DNA of 64,000 nucleotides. Source: Opitutaceae bacterium (GTDB lineage Bacteria; Verrucomicrobiota; Verrucomicrobiia; Opitutales; Opitutaceae). The DNA lies in the NCBI GenBank assembly GCA_016795565.1, contig JAEUGW010000039.1, forward strand, positions 62,001 to 126,000. The letters run 5' to 3'. Position 1 is the stretch's first letter. Each line of letters begins with the position of its first letter. A program made the position numbers and the translations under genes. The notes under the pieces were generated by a model. That model saw only the letters and a list, made by a program, of their open reading frames with translations, had not been told where the DNA came from and searched no databases. Shown here piece after piece: positions 36,949-45,489 of this stretch.

Positions 36949-37655
36949 GGCTGCGGGCGTGTCTTGAGTGGGGCCCAGCGATCGATGCGCCGGTCTACGG
37001 CTTCGCGGTCTTCGCCGGCTTCGATGGCCCGGCGGATTTCCCCCTCGGCTTGCTCGGCGAACTCGGCGTAAACGAGAACCTCCGTGAGCAGAGCCTGGGG
37101 GACGACGACAATGCCATCGACATCGGCGACGATGAAGTCACCGGGATTCACGGCTACCGAGCCGCCGGTCTGGCTGCTCAGCCGGATGGGGCCGTTCAAC
37201 GCCTCGATTTGAAAACGGCCGTGGGCCAGCACCGGGGTGACACCGCGGCAGAAGGTCGGGAAACCCATCTGCAGGAGGTCGCTTTGATCACGGGTGAAAC
37301 CATCGAGCACAATGCCCGCCGCGCCGCGGACTTTGGCGTTCGCGCCCGTATTGCCGCCCCACGGTCCGCTGGCGGTATGGCCGGCGCAATCGAAGACGAT
37401 GACATCGCCCGGTTGGATGGCCCGGAACAGGTCATAGCTGACCGCGCTGCCCCACTTGGTGCCGGTCTGCGCCAGTTCCCGGCCGCGAACCGTCAGCGCG
37501 GGTCCGGCGAGGCGCGGGCCGGGACTGAGCGGACGGATGGCACTGTCCACCGCTTGGCCGGGATGTCCCAGCTTGGCGAGCACGTCGTAGAGCGTTGGCG
37601 TCGACACCATGGGGTAACGCCGGATGAGGTCTTCCCGGGTGAGGTGGGGGATCAT
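36945..37655 (-). CDS. RraA-like aldolase (HMG/CHA aldolase family)
   Basis: 236 residues from the ATG at 37655. The core has the RraA/dimethylmenaquinone methyltransferase-like fold with G-G-N-T-G-A-N-A-K-V-R-G-A-A-G-I-V-L-D-G and R-D; the Gly-rich stretch and Arg-Asp pair match the metal- and pyruvate-binding residues of 4-hydroxy-4-methyl-2-oxoglutarate/4-carboxy-4-hydroxy-2-oxoadipate aldolases. It could split or decarboxylate a 2-keto acid to give pyruvate or oxaloacetate products. ATGA coupled on both sides, between the dehydrogenase and DUF6282 genes. Confidence 0.82.
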   Translation of the reverse strand: MIPHLTREDLIRRYPMVSTPTLYDVLAKLGHPGQAVDSAIRPLSPGPRLAGPALTVRGRELAQTGTKWGSAVSYDLFRAIQPGDVIVFDCAGHTASGPWGGNTGANAKVRGAAGIVLDGFTRDQSDLLQMGFPTFCRGVTPVLAHGRFQIEALNGPIRLSSQTGGSVAVNPGDFIVADVDGIVVVPQALLTEVLVYAEFAEQAEGEIRRAIEAGEDREAVDRRIDRWAPLKTRPQP

Positions 37656-38629
37656 GTCAGGGTCTTCGCTTCGGCCAGCGCGGTCACGCAATGGTGGAGG
37701 GGTTCGCCGCGGGTATGGCGCAGCATGTTGGCGAAGGCGTGGCGCATCTTGGTGGCGAAGGCCTCGCGCGTGCCGGCGGAGATGTGGGGCGTGATCAGCA
37801 CGTCGTCGCGCTGGAGCAGGGGATGATTCCCGGGGGGTGGTTCCTGCGCCAGGACGTCAAGCCCGGCACCGGCGAGCCGGCCCGAATCAAGCGCCTCCAG
37901 GAGGGCGGCTTCGTCGACCAAGCCGCCACGGGAGGTATTGATCAGAAGGGCGCTCCGCCGCATCTGCGCCAGCGACCGGGCATTGATGAGGTGCCGCGTC
38001 TGGGTGGTCAGAGGCAGATGCAGGCTCACGATATCGGCCCGTTCCAGCAGCTGGCCCAGGGTGGCCACGCGCTCCGCCAGCAGATCCGAGGGAGCGGTCG
38101 CCAGCGGGTCCGTATAGAGGATGCGGGCATTGAAAGCGGCGGCGCGGCGCGCGACTTCTTGGCCGATCCGGCCGAAACCGACAAGCCCCAGCACCTTGCC
38201 GGACAGTTCGTGGGACGCCGCGCGCAGCTCCCACTGCAGCCAGCGGCCCTGCCGCGCGGCGCCGGCCGCCACCAGGAGCTTTTTGTAGAGTGCCAGGATA
38301 AGGAGCAACGTGTGTTCCGCCACCCCGGTGGATGTGCCCTCGGGCGTGATGGCCACCGGAATGCCGCGAGCCTGACACGCCGCGAGGTCGATATTGTCAT
38401 GGCCCACCCCCTGGTGCTGGATCATCCGCAAACGGGGCGCGGCGTCGAGATTGGCTGCGGTGATCGGGTGATCCGCCACCAGGATAAAATCACAGGCGGC
38501 GAGTTCCCGGGACTGATCCCCGGGGCTGCTCGGGGTGAGGAGGTTCCAGCCGCCGGGCAACGCGGCTTGGACGGCGGCCCGCGTTTCGGCGGTGGCTTTC
38601 GGATTGAAATAGAAAATGGTGAAGCTCAT
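37652..38629 (-). CDS. D-isomer-specific 2-hydroxyacid dehydrogenase
   Basis: 325 residues from the ATG at 38629. The NAD-binding domain has G-L-V-G-F-G-R-I-G-Q-E-V near residue 150. Family signatures follow: LHLPLTTQTRHLIN, L-I-N-T-S-R-G-G-L-V-D-E and D-V-L-A-Q-E-P, and the catalytic H in T-P-H-I-S-A-G-T. It would interconvert a 2-keto acid and its D-2-hydroxy acid. It is coupled by ATGA to the RraA-like gene, so the aldolase and dehydrogenase probably handle linked metabolites. Confidence 0.88.
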   Translation of the reverse strand: MSFTIFYFNPKATAETRAAVQAALPGGWNLLTPSSPGDQSRELAACDFILVADHPITAANLDAAPRLRMIQHQGVGHDNIDLAACQARGIPVAITPEGTSTGVAEHTLLLILALYKKLLVAAGAARQGRWLQWELRAASHELSGKVLGLVGFGRIGQEVARRAAAFNARILYTDPLATAPSDLLAERVATLGQLLERADIVSLHLPLTTQTRHLINARSLAQMRRSALLINTSRGGLVDEAALLEALDSGRLAGAGLDVLAQEPPPGNHPLLQRDDVLITPHISAGTREAFATKMRHAFANMLRHTRGEPLHHCVTALAEAKTLT

Positions 38630-38637
38630 TGGGCAAA

Positions 38638-39492
38638 TCAGGCCACGACGCGGGCGGCCAGTGATTGCAGGTAGGCCAGCCCCGCCCGCTGTTCCGTCCG
38701 CACATCCCCCAAGCGGCTTTCGATGCTCACCCAACCCGCATAGCCGGCGGAGCGCATGAGACCCCATGCGGTTGCGTAATCAATGTCCCCGTCCGGCAGG
38801 GCGACGGGCTGGCCGGCACGATAATTTTTCACATGCCAGTTGCCCGCGTGGGGTGCCAGGAGTTGGAGCGCTTGGCGCCAGTCCGGCAGGGGCCCCGGGC
38901 CCCGGCAGATGTTGGCCACATCAGGATTCAGTCGCACCGCGGGTGAATCCACCTGTCTGAGCAATTGCAGGCAAAGTTCCGGCGTATCCAGCAAGCCATC
39001 GTCGTGGAGCTCAAGGACCAGTCGGACCCCGCTCGCCGCAGCCAATCTGGCCAAGCGCGTGATCGTTTCCACAGCGCGTTCAAATTCCTCCGGCGTTGCT
39101 TGCATCCCCCGCGAGGCAGATGGCCGGGCGTCCGGCGAGAGGGGGTTTGCCGCGAGAGAAAGGTTGATCACCTCGGCTCCGAGGACGGGCCCGGCACCCA
39201 AGGCGCGATCGATCCGGGCCATCTCGTGCTGCGCCGGCGACTCCCGGGTGAAGTGGCAGCGGGGAATGTTCAGGCTGGAGACTTGCAGGCCGGCATCCGC
39301 AATCTCCTTGCGCGTTTCGCCCAGCGCCTGGTGGTCCAAGCGGGTAAAATCCAACCATTCGTCAGCCAACTCGATGCCGGTGAACCCGGTCGCATGGGCC
39401 CAGGCAAAGGTGCGGCGCCGTTCGGCCGCATCCGGACGGATGAACGGGCGGTCACGGGGCACGAGCACAATGGTGGCAAATGACCAGCGCAT
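38638..39492 (-). CDS. Sugar phosphate isomerase/epimerase-type TIM barrel
   Basis: 284 residues from the ATG at 39492; a GTG 15 bases upstream is the alternative. It matches the xylose-isomerase-like TIM barrel family: G-F-T-G-I-E-L-A-D-E-W near the N-terminus, metal ligands suggested by L-V-L-E-L-H-D-D, N-P-D-V-A-N, W-H-V-K-N and W-V-S-I-E-S. Such proteins include epimerases, dehydratases and endonuclease IV relatives. First gene of the minus-strand operon 39492-33820; a perfect operator copy (site 6) is 229 bases upstream. Confidence 0.82.
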   Translation of the reverse strand: MRWSFATIVLVPRDRPFIRPDAAERRRTFAWAHATGFTGIELADEWLDFTRLDHQALGETRKEIADAGLQVSSLNIPRCHFTRESPAQHEMARIDRALGAGPVLGAEVINLSLAANPLSPDARPSASRGMQATPEEFERAVETITRLARLAAASGVRLVLELHDDGLLDTPELCLQLLRQVDSPAVRLNPDVANICRGPGPLPDWRQALQLLAPHAGNWHVKNYRAGQPVALPDGDIDYATAWGLMRSAGYAGWVSIESRLGDVRTEQRAGLAYLQSLAARVVA

Positions 39493-39917
39493 AAAGGCGG
39501 TCAGCACCTGACGGCGCTTTGGGTGGGAGGCCGTGGCCCGGCTTGCCCCAAGGCTTTATGCATGGCGCGTGGCGCGCGGAGCTGAGGGGCGGTATCGGAG
39601 AGACACGACACGAAGATGAGGGGGCAGAAGGGAAAGTCATGCGCCGGACCGGCGGCGCAATTGGCGGGGTGAGGCGGCGAATCAAGCCGATCGGTGCATC
39701 ATCCCGCCATCGAAGCTCCACTTTAGCGTTAAGCTAACGGACGCTTGCCGGGACCAGCGGAGAGCGATTGAAAATTCACAGGCAGCGAGGCTTCAGTCCG
39801 ACCCGGATGCCCTGGGTCTGGCCGCGCGCCGTGTCCCGGGGCGACGGAGCTGATGCCTGAAAAATCTCGGAGTCGCCCCGGAAGAATTTCCACCCAAACT
39901 CAGCCCCGACATTCAAC
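39493..39917. other. 425-base divergent promoter region with one operator copy
   Basis: This region separates the minus-strand catabolic operon from the plus-strand alpha/beta hydrolase. It contains operator site 6 and no credible ORF. Promoter elements could not be set with confidence. Confidence 0.5.
39721..39733 (-). promoter_or_regulatory. Predicted LacI-type operator, site 6
   Basis: The minus strand reads CTTAACGCTAAAG, a perfect match identical to site 4. It points towards the six-gene catabolic operon, 229 bases before the first start. Confidence 0.7.
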
Positions 39918-40811
39918 ATGCACGTCCTCAGATTTCCCCGCCGAACCCTGGCTGCCGCTGGCTGGCTCCTGCTGCTTACGGTGAAGCTCCAGGCACAGCC
40001 GCAGCCCGGTGCGGCGGCCTATGTCACCCTCGCTGATTTGCCTTATCATTCCGAGGCGGTTCTGGCGCAGGCGGACGACTACCAGCGCAGCCAATGCCGG
40101 CTTGATCTCTATCTGCCGACCAATCGTCCGGGCTTTGCGACGGTGGTCTGGTTTCATGGGGGTGGGTTCACCCAGGGGAAAAGAAACCTGCCGGCGGCCC
40201 TGATGCAGAGGGGCGTGGCGGTGGCCGCCGTCAGTTATCGCCTGGCCCCGCCGGGAAAATTTCCCTGCTTCCTTGAGGATGGCGCGGCGGCCACGGCCTG
40301 GGTCCTGCGCACGATTGCGTCGCATGGCGGCGACCCGGGAAAAGTCTTTGTCAGTGGACATTCCGCCGGCGGCTACCTTGCGATGATGCTGGGCCTGGAT
40401 GCGCGCTGGCTTGACGCCCAGGGGGCCTCGGCCCGCCAGCTGGCGGGGATCGTTGCCTTGAGCGCGCAGATGAGCTCGCATTTCCACGTGCGGAAGCTGC
40501 GCGGCGACACCACCCCCGGGCTGCGCCCGGTGATCGACGACTATGCCCCGCTGCATCACGCGTCAGCGGAGCTGCCGCCGATTTGTCTGGTAGTGGGTGA
40601 TCGGGCGCTGGACTACCCGTCACGGGTGGAGGAGAACGCCTTCATGGCCGTGACGCTGAGGAACCTGGGCCACAAGCAGGTGGTGTATCATGAAATGGGC
40701 GGATTGGACCATGGGGGCACCAATGAGGGAGGATGGCTGGTCGCCCGTGGCTTTGTCGCGGCGGTGGCGGCGGGCCGTCCGGTGGGGGAAGCGGCGGTCC
40801 CGCCGCGGTGA
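39918..40811 (+). CDS. Secreted alpha/beta hydrolase, probable carboxylesterase
   Basis: 297 residues with a signal peptide ending near residue 27. The oxyanion motif H-G-G-G-F and nucleophile elbow G-H-S-A-G-G are present, a candidate acid is D in VVGDRALDYPS, and the catalytic His is in G-G-L-D-H-G-G. This is the hormone-sensitive-lipase/BD-FAE-type esterase group, several of which remove acetyl or feruloyl groups from plant polysaccharides. It is convergent with lacI (12-base gap) and faces away from operator site 6. Confidence 0.85.
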   Translation: MHVLRFPRRTLAAAGWLLLLTVKLQAQPQPGAAAYVTLADLPYHSEAVLAQADDYQRSQCRLDLYLPTNRPGFATVVWFHGGGFTQGKRNLPAALMQRGVAVAAVSYRLAPPGKFPCFLEDGAAATAWVLRTIASHGGDPGKVFVSGHSAGGYLAMMLGLDARWLDAQGASARQLAGIVALSAQMSSHFHVRKLRGDTTPGLRPVIDDYAPLHHASAELPPICLVVGDRALDYPSRVEENAFMAVTLRNLGHKQVVYHEMGGLDHGGTNEGGWLVARGFVAAVAAGRPVGEAAVPPR

Positions 40812-40823
40812 GATCCGGCCGGA

Positions 40824-41825
40824 CTACGGACTGGAGGCATCCAGCAAGTGGCCTTCGAGGGAGAGCGTCTGCTGCACCTGGGGTATGCCGCGCTCGCCGC
40901 GGTGCAGTTGGGTGATCAGCTGGTCAACCGCCACCGCGCCCAACATGGAGGGGCGGTAGTCCACGGTCATGGTGTTGGCGCATTGCGTATCATACCCAAG
41001 TGAGACAATGCCCAGGCGCGACACGGCCGCGCGTCCCAACGCCTTGCACAGCACCTCCTCGTAATCCAAGGGGAAGCAGAGCACAAGGGCATCGGGCCGG
41101 TGCGTGTGGCACCATTTGCGCAAATCAGCGAGGGAGGAGGTGTAGGGATCGTGATAGCAGAGCAGGGGCTTCGCCTTGTTTTGGGCGGCAGCCCAGGTGA
41201 AGGCGACGCTATGGAAATGATTGACCCTTTCCTCCACCCACGGCGGCACGATCAGGCCGATGCGCGAGTAGCCGCGCCGGCCCAGTTCATGCAGGGCCAG
41301 TTGCGTCGCGGTATACTGGTTGGGCACGACCCGGTGAAACCGGGGGCTGATCACCGAATAGCTCGTCAGGATGACGGCGAAATTTTGCCAGTCCAGCAGG
41401 TCGCTATAATCCTTCACGGGCGAAGGGCCGAGGAGCAGGCCGGAGACGCCGCGGGCAAGGAGCATCCGCTGGAGCGCGCGCGGTCCCGGCTGGTTGTCTG
41501 TCAGCTTGATCACGTCGATATGATAGCCGTGCTGTTCGGCCCGGGCCCGAGCGCCCTCGAGAACGAGTTCACGGTAGCGATCCTTGGGCCAGTGGAGAAA
41601 GGCGATGTTGTGGCGGCCCTTGGGCGTGCGTTTCGATCGCAGGTGATACATCAGGTGCGACAACAGGGGATCCGGTCGGTAGCCCAGTGAATCGGCAATC
41701 GCCCGGATCTTGGCCCGGGTCGCTTCCGAAACGCCCGGGCTGCCCCGGAGGGCGCAGGAGACCGCGACGACACTGACGCCGGCTTGGGCCGCAATCTCTC
41801 GCATGCTGGGCTTGGGGGTGGCCAT
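40824..41825 (-). CDS. LacI-family transcriptional regulator
   Basis: 333 residues from the ATG at 41825; the longer frame upstream has no family similarity. The DNA-binding headpiece is residues ~7-52 (MREIAAQAGVSVVAVSCALR, then a hinge-like S-L-G-Y-R-P-D-P). Recognition positions equivalent to LacI Tyr17, Gln18 and Arg22 are Val, Val and Cys. A periplasmic-binding-protein-like effector domain fills the rest (GLLLGPSP, FAVILTSY, TVDYRPSMLGAVAVDQL). A perfect CTTAACGNTAAAG site lies 7 bases before its ATG, which points to autoregulation. It is the only LacI protein in the window and is the likely reader of all nine sites. Confidence 0.88.
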   Translation of the reverse strand: MATPKPSMREIAAQAGVSVVAVSCALRGSPGVSEATRAKIRAIADSLGYRPDPLLSHLMYHLRSKRTPKGRHNIAFLHWPKDRYRELVLEGARARAEQHGYHIDVIKLTDNQPGPRALQRMLLARGVSGLLLGPSPVKDYSDLLDWQNFAVILTSYSVISPRFHRVVPNQYTATQLALHELGRRGYSRIGLIVPPWVEERVNHFHSVAFTWAAAQNKAKPLLCYHDPYTSSLADLRKWCHTHRPDALVLCFPLDYEEVLCKALGRAAVSRLGIVSLGYDTQCANTMTVDYRPSMLGAVAVDQLITQLHRGERGIPQVQQTLSLEGHLLDASSP

Positions 41826-41831
41826 GAGAGA

Positions 41832-41844
41832 CTTAACGATAAAG
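41832..41844 (+). promoter_or_regulatory. Predicted LacI-type operator, site 7 (autoregulatory)
   Basis: CTTAACGATAAAG is a perfect match, continuing as CAAAC. It lies 7 bases upstream of the lacI ATG, where bound protein would block initiation. It is oriented towards the CE12 gene at 42019, together with site 8, 84 bases away. Confidence 0.72.
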
Positions 41845-41915
41845 CAAACCGGGCATGGCAAGACTAAAGCGGCGGGGCTGCGGTAGCGAGCTCCCCTTGA
41901 GAAGCCGGATGGGTC

Positions 41916-41928
41916 GTTAACGTTAAAG
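41916..41928 (+). promoter_or_regulatory. Predicted LacI-type operator, site 8
   Basis: GTTAACGTTAAAG differs from the motif only at the first base and contains TTAACGTTAA. It lies 90 bases before the CE12 gene. With site 7 it makes a pair spaced 84 bases (about eight helical turns), which could support looping. Confidence 0.68.
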
Positions 41929-42018
41929 CGAATCCGGGCTGGCGGGGGGCTTTCGCAGCCTCTTGTTTTCCGGCTTCCTGCTTTTGCTTTCCCCGCAGTC
42001 CTTCCCCCTTTCTGTGCC

Positions 42019-42756
42019 ATGAGTGGATGGTCCATTGTTTTCCTTGCTCTGCTGATCAGCTCTGCCGCCTCGGCGACCCCGACTCTACACCTTGTCGGGG
42101 ATTCGACGATGGCCAACAAGAGCAAGACACCGCCCAATCCCGAGACCGGTTGGGGACAGGTGCTGCCGGCGCTCCTGACGGATGCGGTGCGCGTGGAGAA
42201 CCATGCCATGAACGGGCGGAGCACGAAGAGCTTCATTGACGAAGGTCGCTGGACCAAGGTGATGGATGCACTCCAGCCGGGTGATTTCGTGATCATCCAG
42301 TTCGGACACAACGACGAGAAAGTCGGCAACCCGGCCGTCGGGACGCCGGCGCGGGGCGCCTATCAGGACAACCTCCGTCGCTTTGTGCGCGAGACGCGCG
42401 CACAAGGGGCGGAGCCGATCCTTGCCACGCCCGTGGCTCGACGCCGGTGGAGCGCGACCGGCGAGGAAGTCGTGGACTCGCATGGCGATTACCCTGCGGC
42501 CATGCGCGCCGTCGCGACGGAGGAGAAGGTGCCGTTGCTGGAACTGACCATCCTGACCATGGAACTGGAACGTGCCCACGGCTTCGAAGGCTCCAAGCGG
42601 CTGCACCTCTTCTATGCCGGTGGCGTGTATCGGCGCTGGCCGGAGGCGGTGAAGGATAACACGCACTACTCGGAATATGGCGCGGCCCGCGTCGCGGCGC
42701 TGGCCGTGCAGGAGATGCTGCGGTTGCAGCTCCCGCTCGCGGCGTGGGTGAGGTGA
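42019..42756 (+). CDS. CE12-like rhamnogalacturonan acetylesterase
   Basis: 245 residues with a signal peptide (~1-19). SGNH blocks are intact: G-D-S-T-M with S29, Q-F-G-H-N-D-E, and D213-N-T-H216-Y-S-E-Y-G. This block order and length match CE12 rhamnogalacturonan acetylesterases, which remove acetyl groups from pectin backbone galacturonate so that lyases can act. It follows operator sites 7 and 8. A TIM-barrel gene follows 62 bases later. Its intact triad contrasts with the GDSL half of the fusion at 1252. Confidence 0.88.
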   Translation: MSGWSIVFLALLISSAASATPTLHLVGDSTMANKSKTPPNPETGWGQVLPALLTDAVRVENHAMNGRSTKSFIDEGRWTKVMDALQPGDFVIIQFGHNDEKVGNPAVGTPARGAYQDNLRRFVRETRAQGAEPILATPVARRRWSATGEEVVDSHGDYPAAMRAVATEEKVPLLELTILTMELERAHGFEGSKRLHLFYAGGVYRRWPEAVKDNTHYSEYGAARVAALAVQEMLRLQLPLAAWVR

Positions 42757-42818
42757 AGGAACGGCCAGACGGCGCGAGGCCAGGTTCGATCAGACGACAC
42801 TCTGCTTGATTCTTCCAT

Positions 42819-43625
42819 ATGCTCCTCCCCCTCCTCCTGACCTTCTCCACGCTCGGCTGTCCTGATTTCACGCTCGAGCAATCCATGGCGCTCGCCGAGA
42901 AGCACCAGCTAGCGGCCATTGAGCTCCGCGCGCTCGGGGGCACCCTGGATGTGCCGGCTTATCTCGCGCAGACCTACGGCACCCCCGCCCAGCTTGCGGC
43001 GAGAATGGCGGACGCCCCGGTCAGGATCGTCGCTCTCGATACTTCACTCCGGCTTGTCGGCAACACGCCGGCGGATCGGGAAGCTTTCCTGCGGTTCGTT
43101 CCGTGGGCCGAGGCGCTGGGCGTGAAATGGCTCCGGGTCATAGATGGCGGCAGGGCAGCCGGTGCCGACGAGATCGCGTCGGCGGTGGCCACGATGCGAT
43201 GGTGGCGTGAGCTGCGCGGCAAGAACGGGTGGCGGACGGACATCATGATCGAGACCCATGACATGCTCGTCACCGCGCCGGCCATTCGCCGGTTCCTCGC
43301 GGCGGTGCCGGACGCCGCCATGCTCTGGGACACTCATAACACTTGGAAAAGGGGCGGCGAGGATCCGCTCGCGGTGTGGCGCATCATCAAGACGCACGTC
43401 GTCCATATTCACGTCAAGGACAGCATCAGCCGGCCGAGTGAGAAATACCCGTTTACCTATGTGTTGCCTGGCACGGGGGAGTTCCCCATGGCCCCGCTCC
43501 GGGCGGTGCTTCGCTCCGAATATCAGGGTCCGGTCAGTCTCGAGTGGGAGAAAGTCTGGCATCCTTACCTGCAGCCGCTCGACGATGCGCTGACAGCGGC
43601 CGAAAAGAACCGCTGGTGGCCGTAG
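42819..43625 (+). CDS. Sugar phosphate isomerase/epimerase-type TIM barrel
   Basis: 268 residues. The xylose-isomerase-like barrel is seen in I-E-L-R-A-L near the start, M-I-E-T-H-D in the middle, W-D-T-H-N-T-W, V-H-I-H-V-K-D and S-L-E-W-E, which supply the Glu, Asp, His and Glu of the metal site. No true signal peptide, so probably cytoplasmic. Substrate unknown; isomerisation of a uronate, rhamnose-like or keto sugar would suit the neighbours. Confidence 0.82.
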   Translation: MLLPLLLTFSTLGCPDFTLEQSMALAEKHQLAAIELRALGGTLDVPAYLAQTYGTPAQLAARMADAPVRIVALDTSLRLVGNTPADREAFLRFVPWAEALGVKWLRVIDGGRAAGADEIASAVATMRWWRELRGKNGWRTDIMIETHDMLVTAPAIRRFLAAVPDAAMLWDTHNTWKRGGEDPLAVWRIIKTHVVHIHVKDSISRPSEKYPFTYVLPGTGEFPMAPLRAVLRSEYQGPVSLEWEKVWHPYLQPLDDALTAAEKNRWWP

Positions 43626-43682
43626 CCCGATCGGCGTCGACACGGTCGCGCGGGGCAAATGTCGGACTGGCGTGGCGCTCCC

Positions 43683-43737
43683 GGGGGCACTCAATCGCGC
43701 GCGGCTAGCCGTTCGGTTCGCGCGGGCTATTGCCCCC
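43683..43737. terminator. Stem-loop between convergent genes
   Basis: GGGGGCA pairs with TGCCCCC around a GC-rich loop that can fold further through CGCGCG segments. It lies between the convergent isomerase and quinoprotein genes and is a plausible two-way terminator. No T-run. Confidence 0.4.
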
Positions 43738-43746
43738 ATCCGGTGT

Positions 43747-45489
43747 CTAGCCGTCCGGGGCAGGTTTTCGCTCCTTGGGGCCGGTGTATGATACCCGCCA
43801 GATCGTGCCGTTGGCATCATCGGTCACGAGCAGGGAGCCGTCGCGCGCCACCGTCACCCCAACGGGCCGCCCCCACATGCGGGTGTCATCAAGCACAAAC
43901 CCGGTCAGGAAATCCTCATAGGTGGCGTCGGCCTGGCCCTTCCTTGTTTTGATGCGGATCACCTTGCCGCCGGTGCGCCCGGAGCGATTCCAGGAACCAT
44001 GGAGCGCGACAAATGTATCGCCGCGGTATTTCTGGGGGAAGGCGGCCGGACCGACGGGGTCGGACGGGTAGAACGTCATTTGCAAGGCTGCGGAATGAGC
44101 CTGTAGCGGCACATCGGGGACAATGACCTCTCCGGCCAGGTCCGGCCGGGCACCAGCCAGGCGGGGATCCTCGTGCCCGCCCATGTAATACCAGGGCCAG
44201 CCATAAAAGCCGCCTTCCTGGACGCTGGTGACATAGTCGGGGACGAGGTCATCGCCCAGACCGTCTCTCTCATTGACCGAGGCCCACAATTTTCCGGAGG
44301 ACGGCTCCACGGCGAGGCCCACGGCGTTGCGGATGCCGGAAGCGAAGATGCGCAGGCCCTTCCCCTCGGGGTCGGCCACCAGGATGTTGGCCCGGTTGGC
44401 CTCCTTGCCCCATGCGGAACCGCGGAGGCGCGCGGCTTCCCAGGCGCGAATCTCCGCGGGAGATTTCACCGGCATGCCGTTGGCGATATTCGAGGCGGAA
44501 CCGACCGAGATGAACATCTGCCGGCCGTCGTTGGAGAAGACCACGTCCCGCGTGTTGTGCCCCGTGGCGCTGTCGGCCAGTTTCCCCAGCACCACCTCCG
44601 CCGGTCCACGCGCCACAAGGTCCCCGGACCGGTAGGGAAATCGGACGACGGAATTCAGGTTGGCCACGTAGACCCATTTTGGCTCCCCGCGGCTGGGGTG
44701 GAAGGCGATGCCGAACGGGCCGTGGAGACGCTCGGCGAAAATCCTGTTTTCCAAGGGGCTGTCAGCCCCATCGGCCAGTCGAATCACCCTGATCCGGTTT
44801 TGACGTGTCTCGGCGATGAAGATGTCGCCATTGGGCGCGGTGCGCAATAGACGTGGACCTGAAAGACCGGAGATGAGCAGCGTGACTTGAAAACCGGGCG
44901 GGACAGCCAGCTTCGCCTCCTCGGGCCGCTCAAGGGTCCGGGGATGATTACTGGCGGAGGAAGAAGCATAGGGGAGGGGCAATTCGCCCAAGCTTATCCG
45001 GTGGCGCACCCCGGGCGCGTCGTTCCGCCAATCTCCTGGGCCCGGGGCGGGTGCGGTGCCCCCGTTCGTTCCGGCCGGAACGGTCGTCGGGAGCAGGGTG
45101 GCCAGGAAAGCGATGAGGTCGCGCCGTTCCGCCGGCTCGGGCAGATTCATCACCATGTTTGTTCCGGGCACCAGGGCCGAGGGAGCTTCCAGAAAGCGAT
45201 CCAAGGTGGCTGCGTCCCACGTGAGGCCGGAGCCTTTGAGCGCCTTGGTGTATTCGAATCCGGGGAGCGCCGCAGCGGGGCGTCCCAACACACCCGCCAG
45301 CAACGGTCCTGGTCCGGCCGCCGGTTGCGCTTGCCGGCCAGTGCCGTGGCACAGGGCGCAACTCTGCTGAAAAAGAACCTCGCCGCGTCCGGGGTTGCCG
45401 GGGAGGGACTGGCCGGCGACCGGATGGGCCGTGAGAATGAGAGAAAGGGCGGGCAGGAATTTTTTGATGCTCAAGCGCGGGAGCAGCAT
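43747..45489 (-). CDS. Cytochrome c-fused PQQ-type (sorbosone dehydrogenase-like) quinoprotein
   Basis: 580 residues from the ATG at 45489, which opens a signal peptide. A class I cytochrome c domain comes first, with heme motif C44-A-L-C-H48 and a Met-rich segment (N-M-V-M-N-L-P-E-P-A) for the sixth ligand. Residues ~200-575 form a six-bladed propeller like soluble glucose/sorbosone dehydrogenases (NGDIFIAETRQNRIRV, L-H-G-P-F-G-I-A-F, GGFYGWPWYYMGG, A-L-H-G-S-W-N-R). It should oxidise an aldose or aldehyde in the periplasm and pass electrons through its own heme. It is divergent from the pectate lyase, sharing a 663-base region with operator site 9. Confidence 0.85.
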   Translation of the reverse strand: MLLPRLSIKKFLPALSLILTAHPVAGQSLPGNPGRGEVLFQQSCALCHGTGRQAQPAAGPGPLLAGVLGRPAAALPGFEYTKALKGSGLTWDAATLDRFLEAPSALVPGTNMVMNLPEPAERRDLIAFLATLLPTTVPAGTNGGTAPAPGPGDWRNDAPGVRHRISLGELPLPYASSSASNHPRTLERPEEAKLAVPPGFQVTLLISGLSGPRLLRTAPNGDIFIAETRQNRIRVIRLADGADSPLENRIFAERLHGPFGIAFHPSRGEPKWVYVANLNSVVRFPYRSGDLVARGPAEVVLGKLADSATGHNTRDVVFSNDGRQMFISVGSASNIANGMPVKSPAEIRAWEAARLRGSAWGKEANRANILVADPEGKGLRIFASGIRNAVGLAVEPSSGKLWASVNERDGLGDDLVPDYVTSVQEGGFYGWPWYYMGGHEDPRLAGARPDLAGEVIVPDVPLQAHSAALQMTFYPSDPVGPAAFPQKYRGDTFVALHGSWNRSGRTGGKVIRIKTRKGQADATYEDFLTGFVLDDTRMWGRPVGVTVARDGSLLVTDDANGTIWRVSYTGPKERKPAPDG

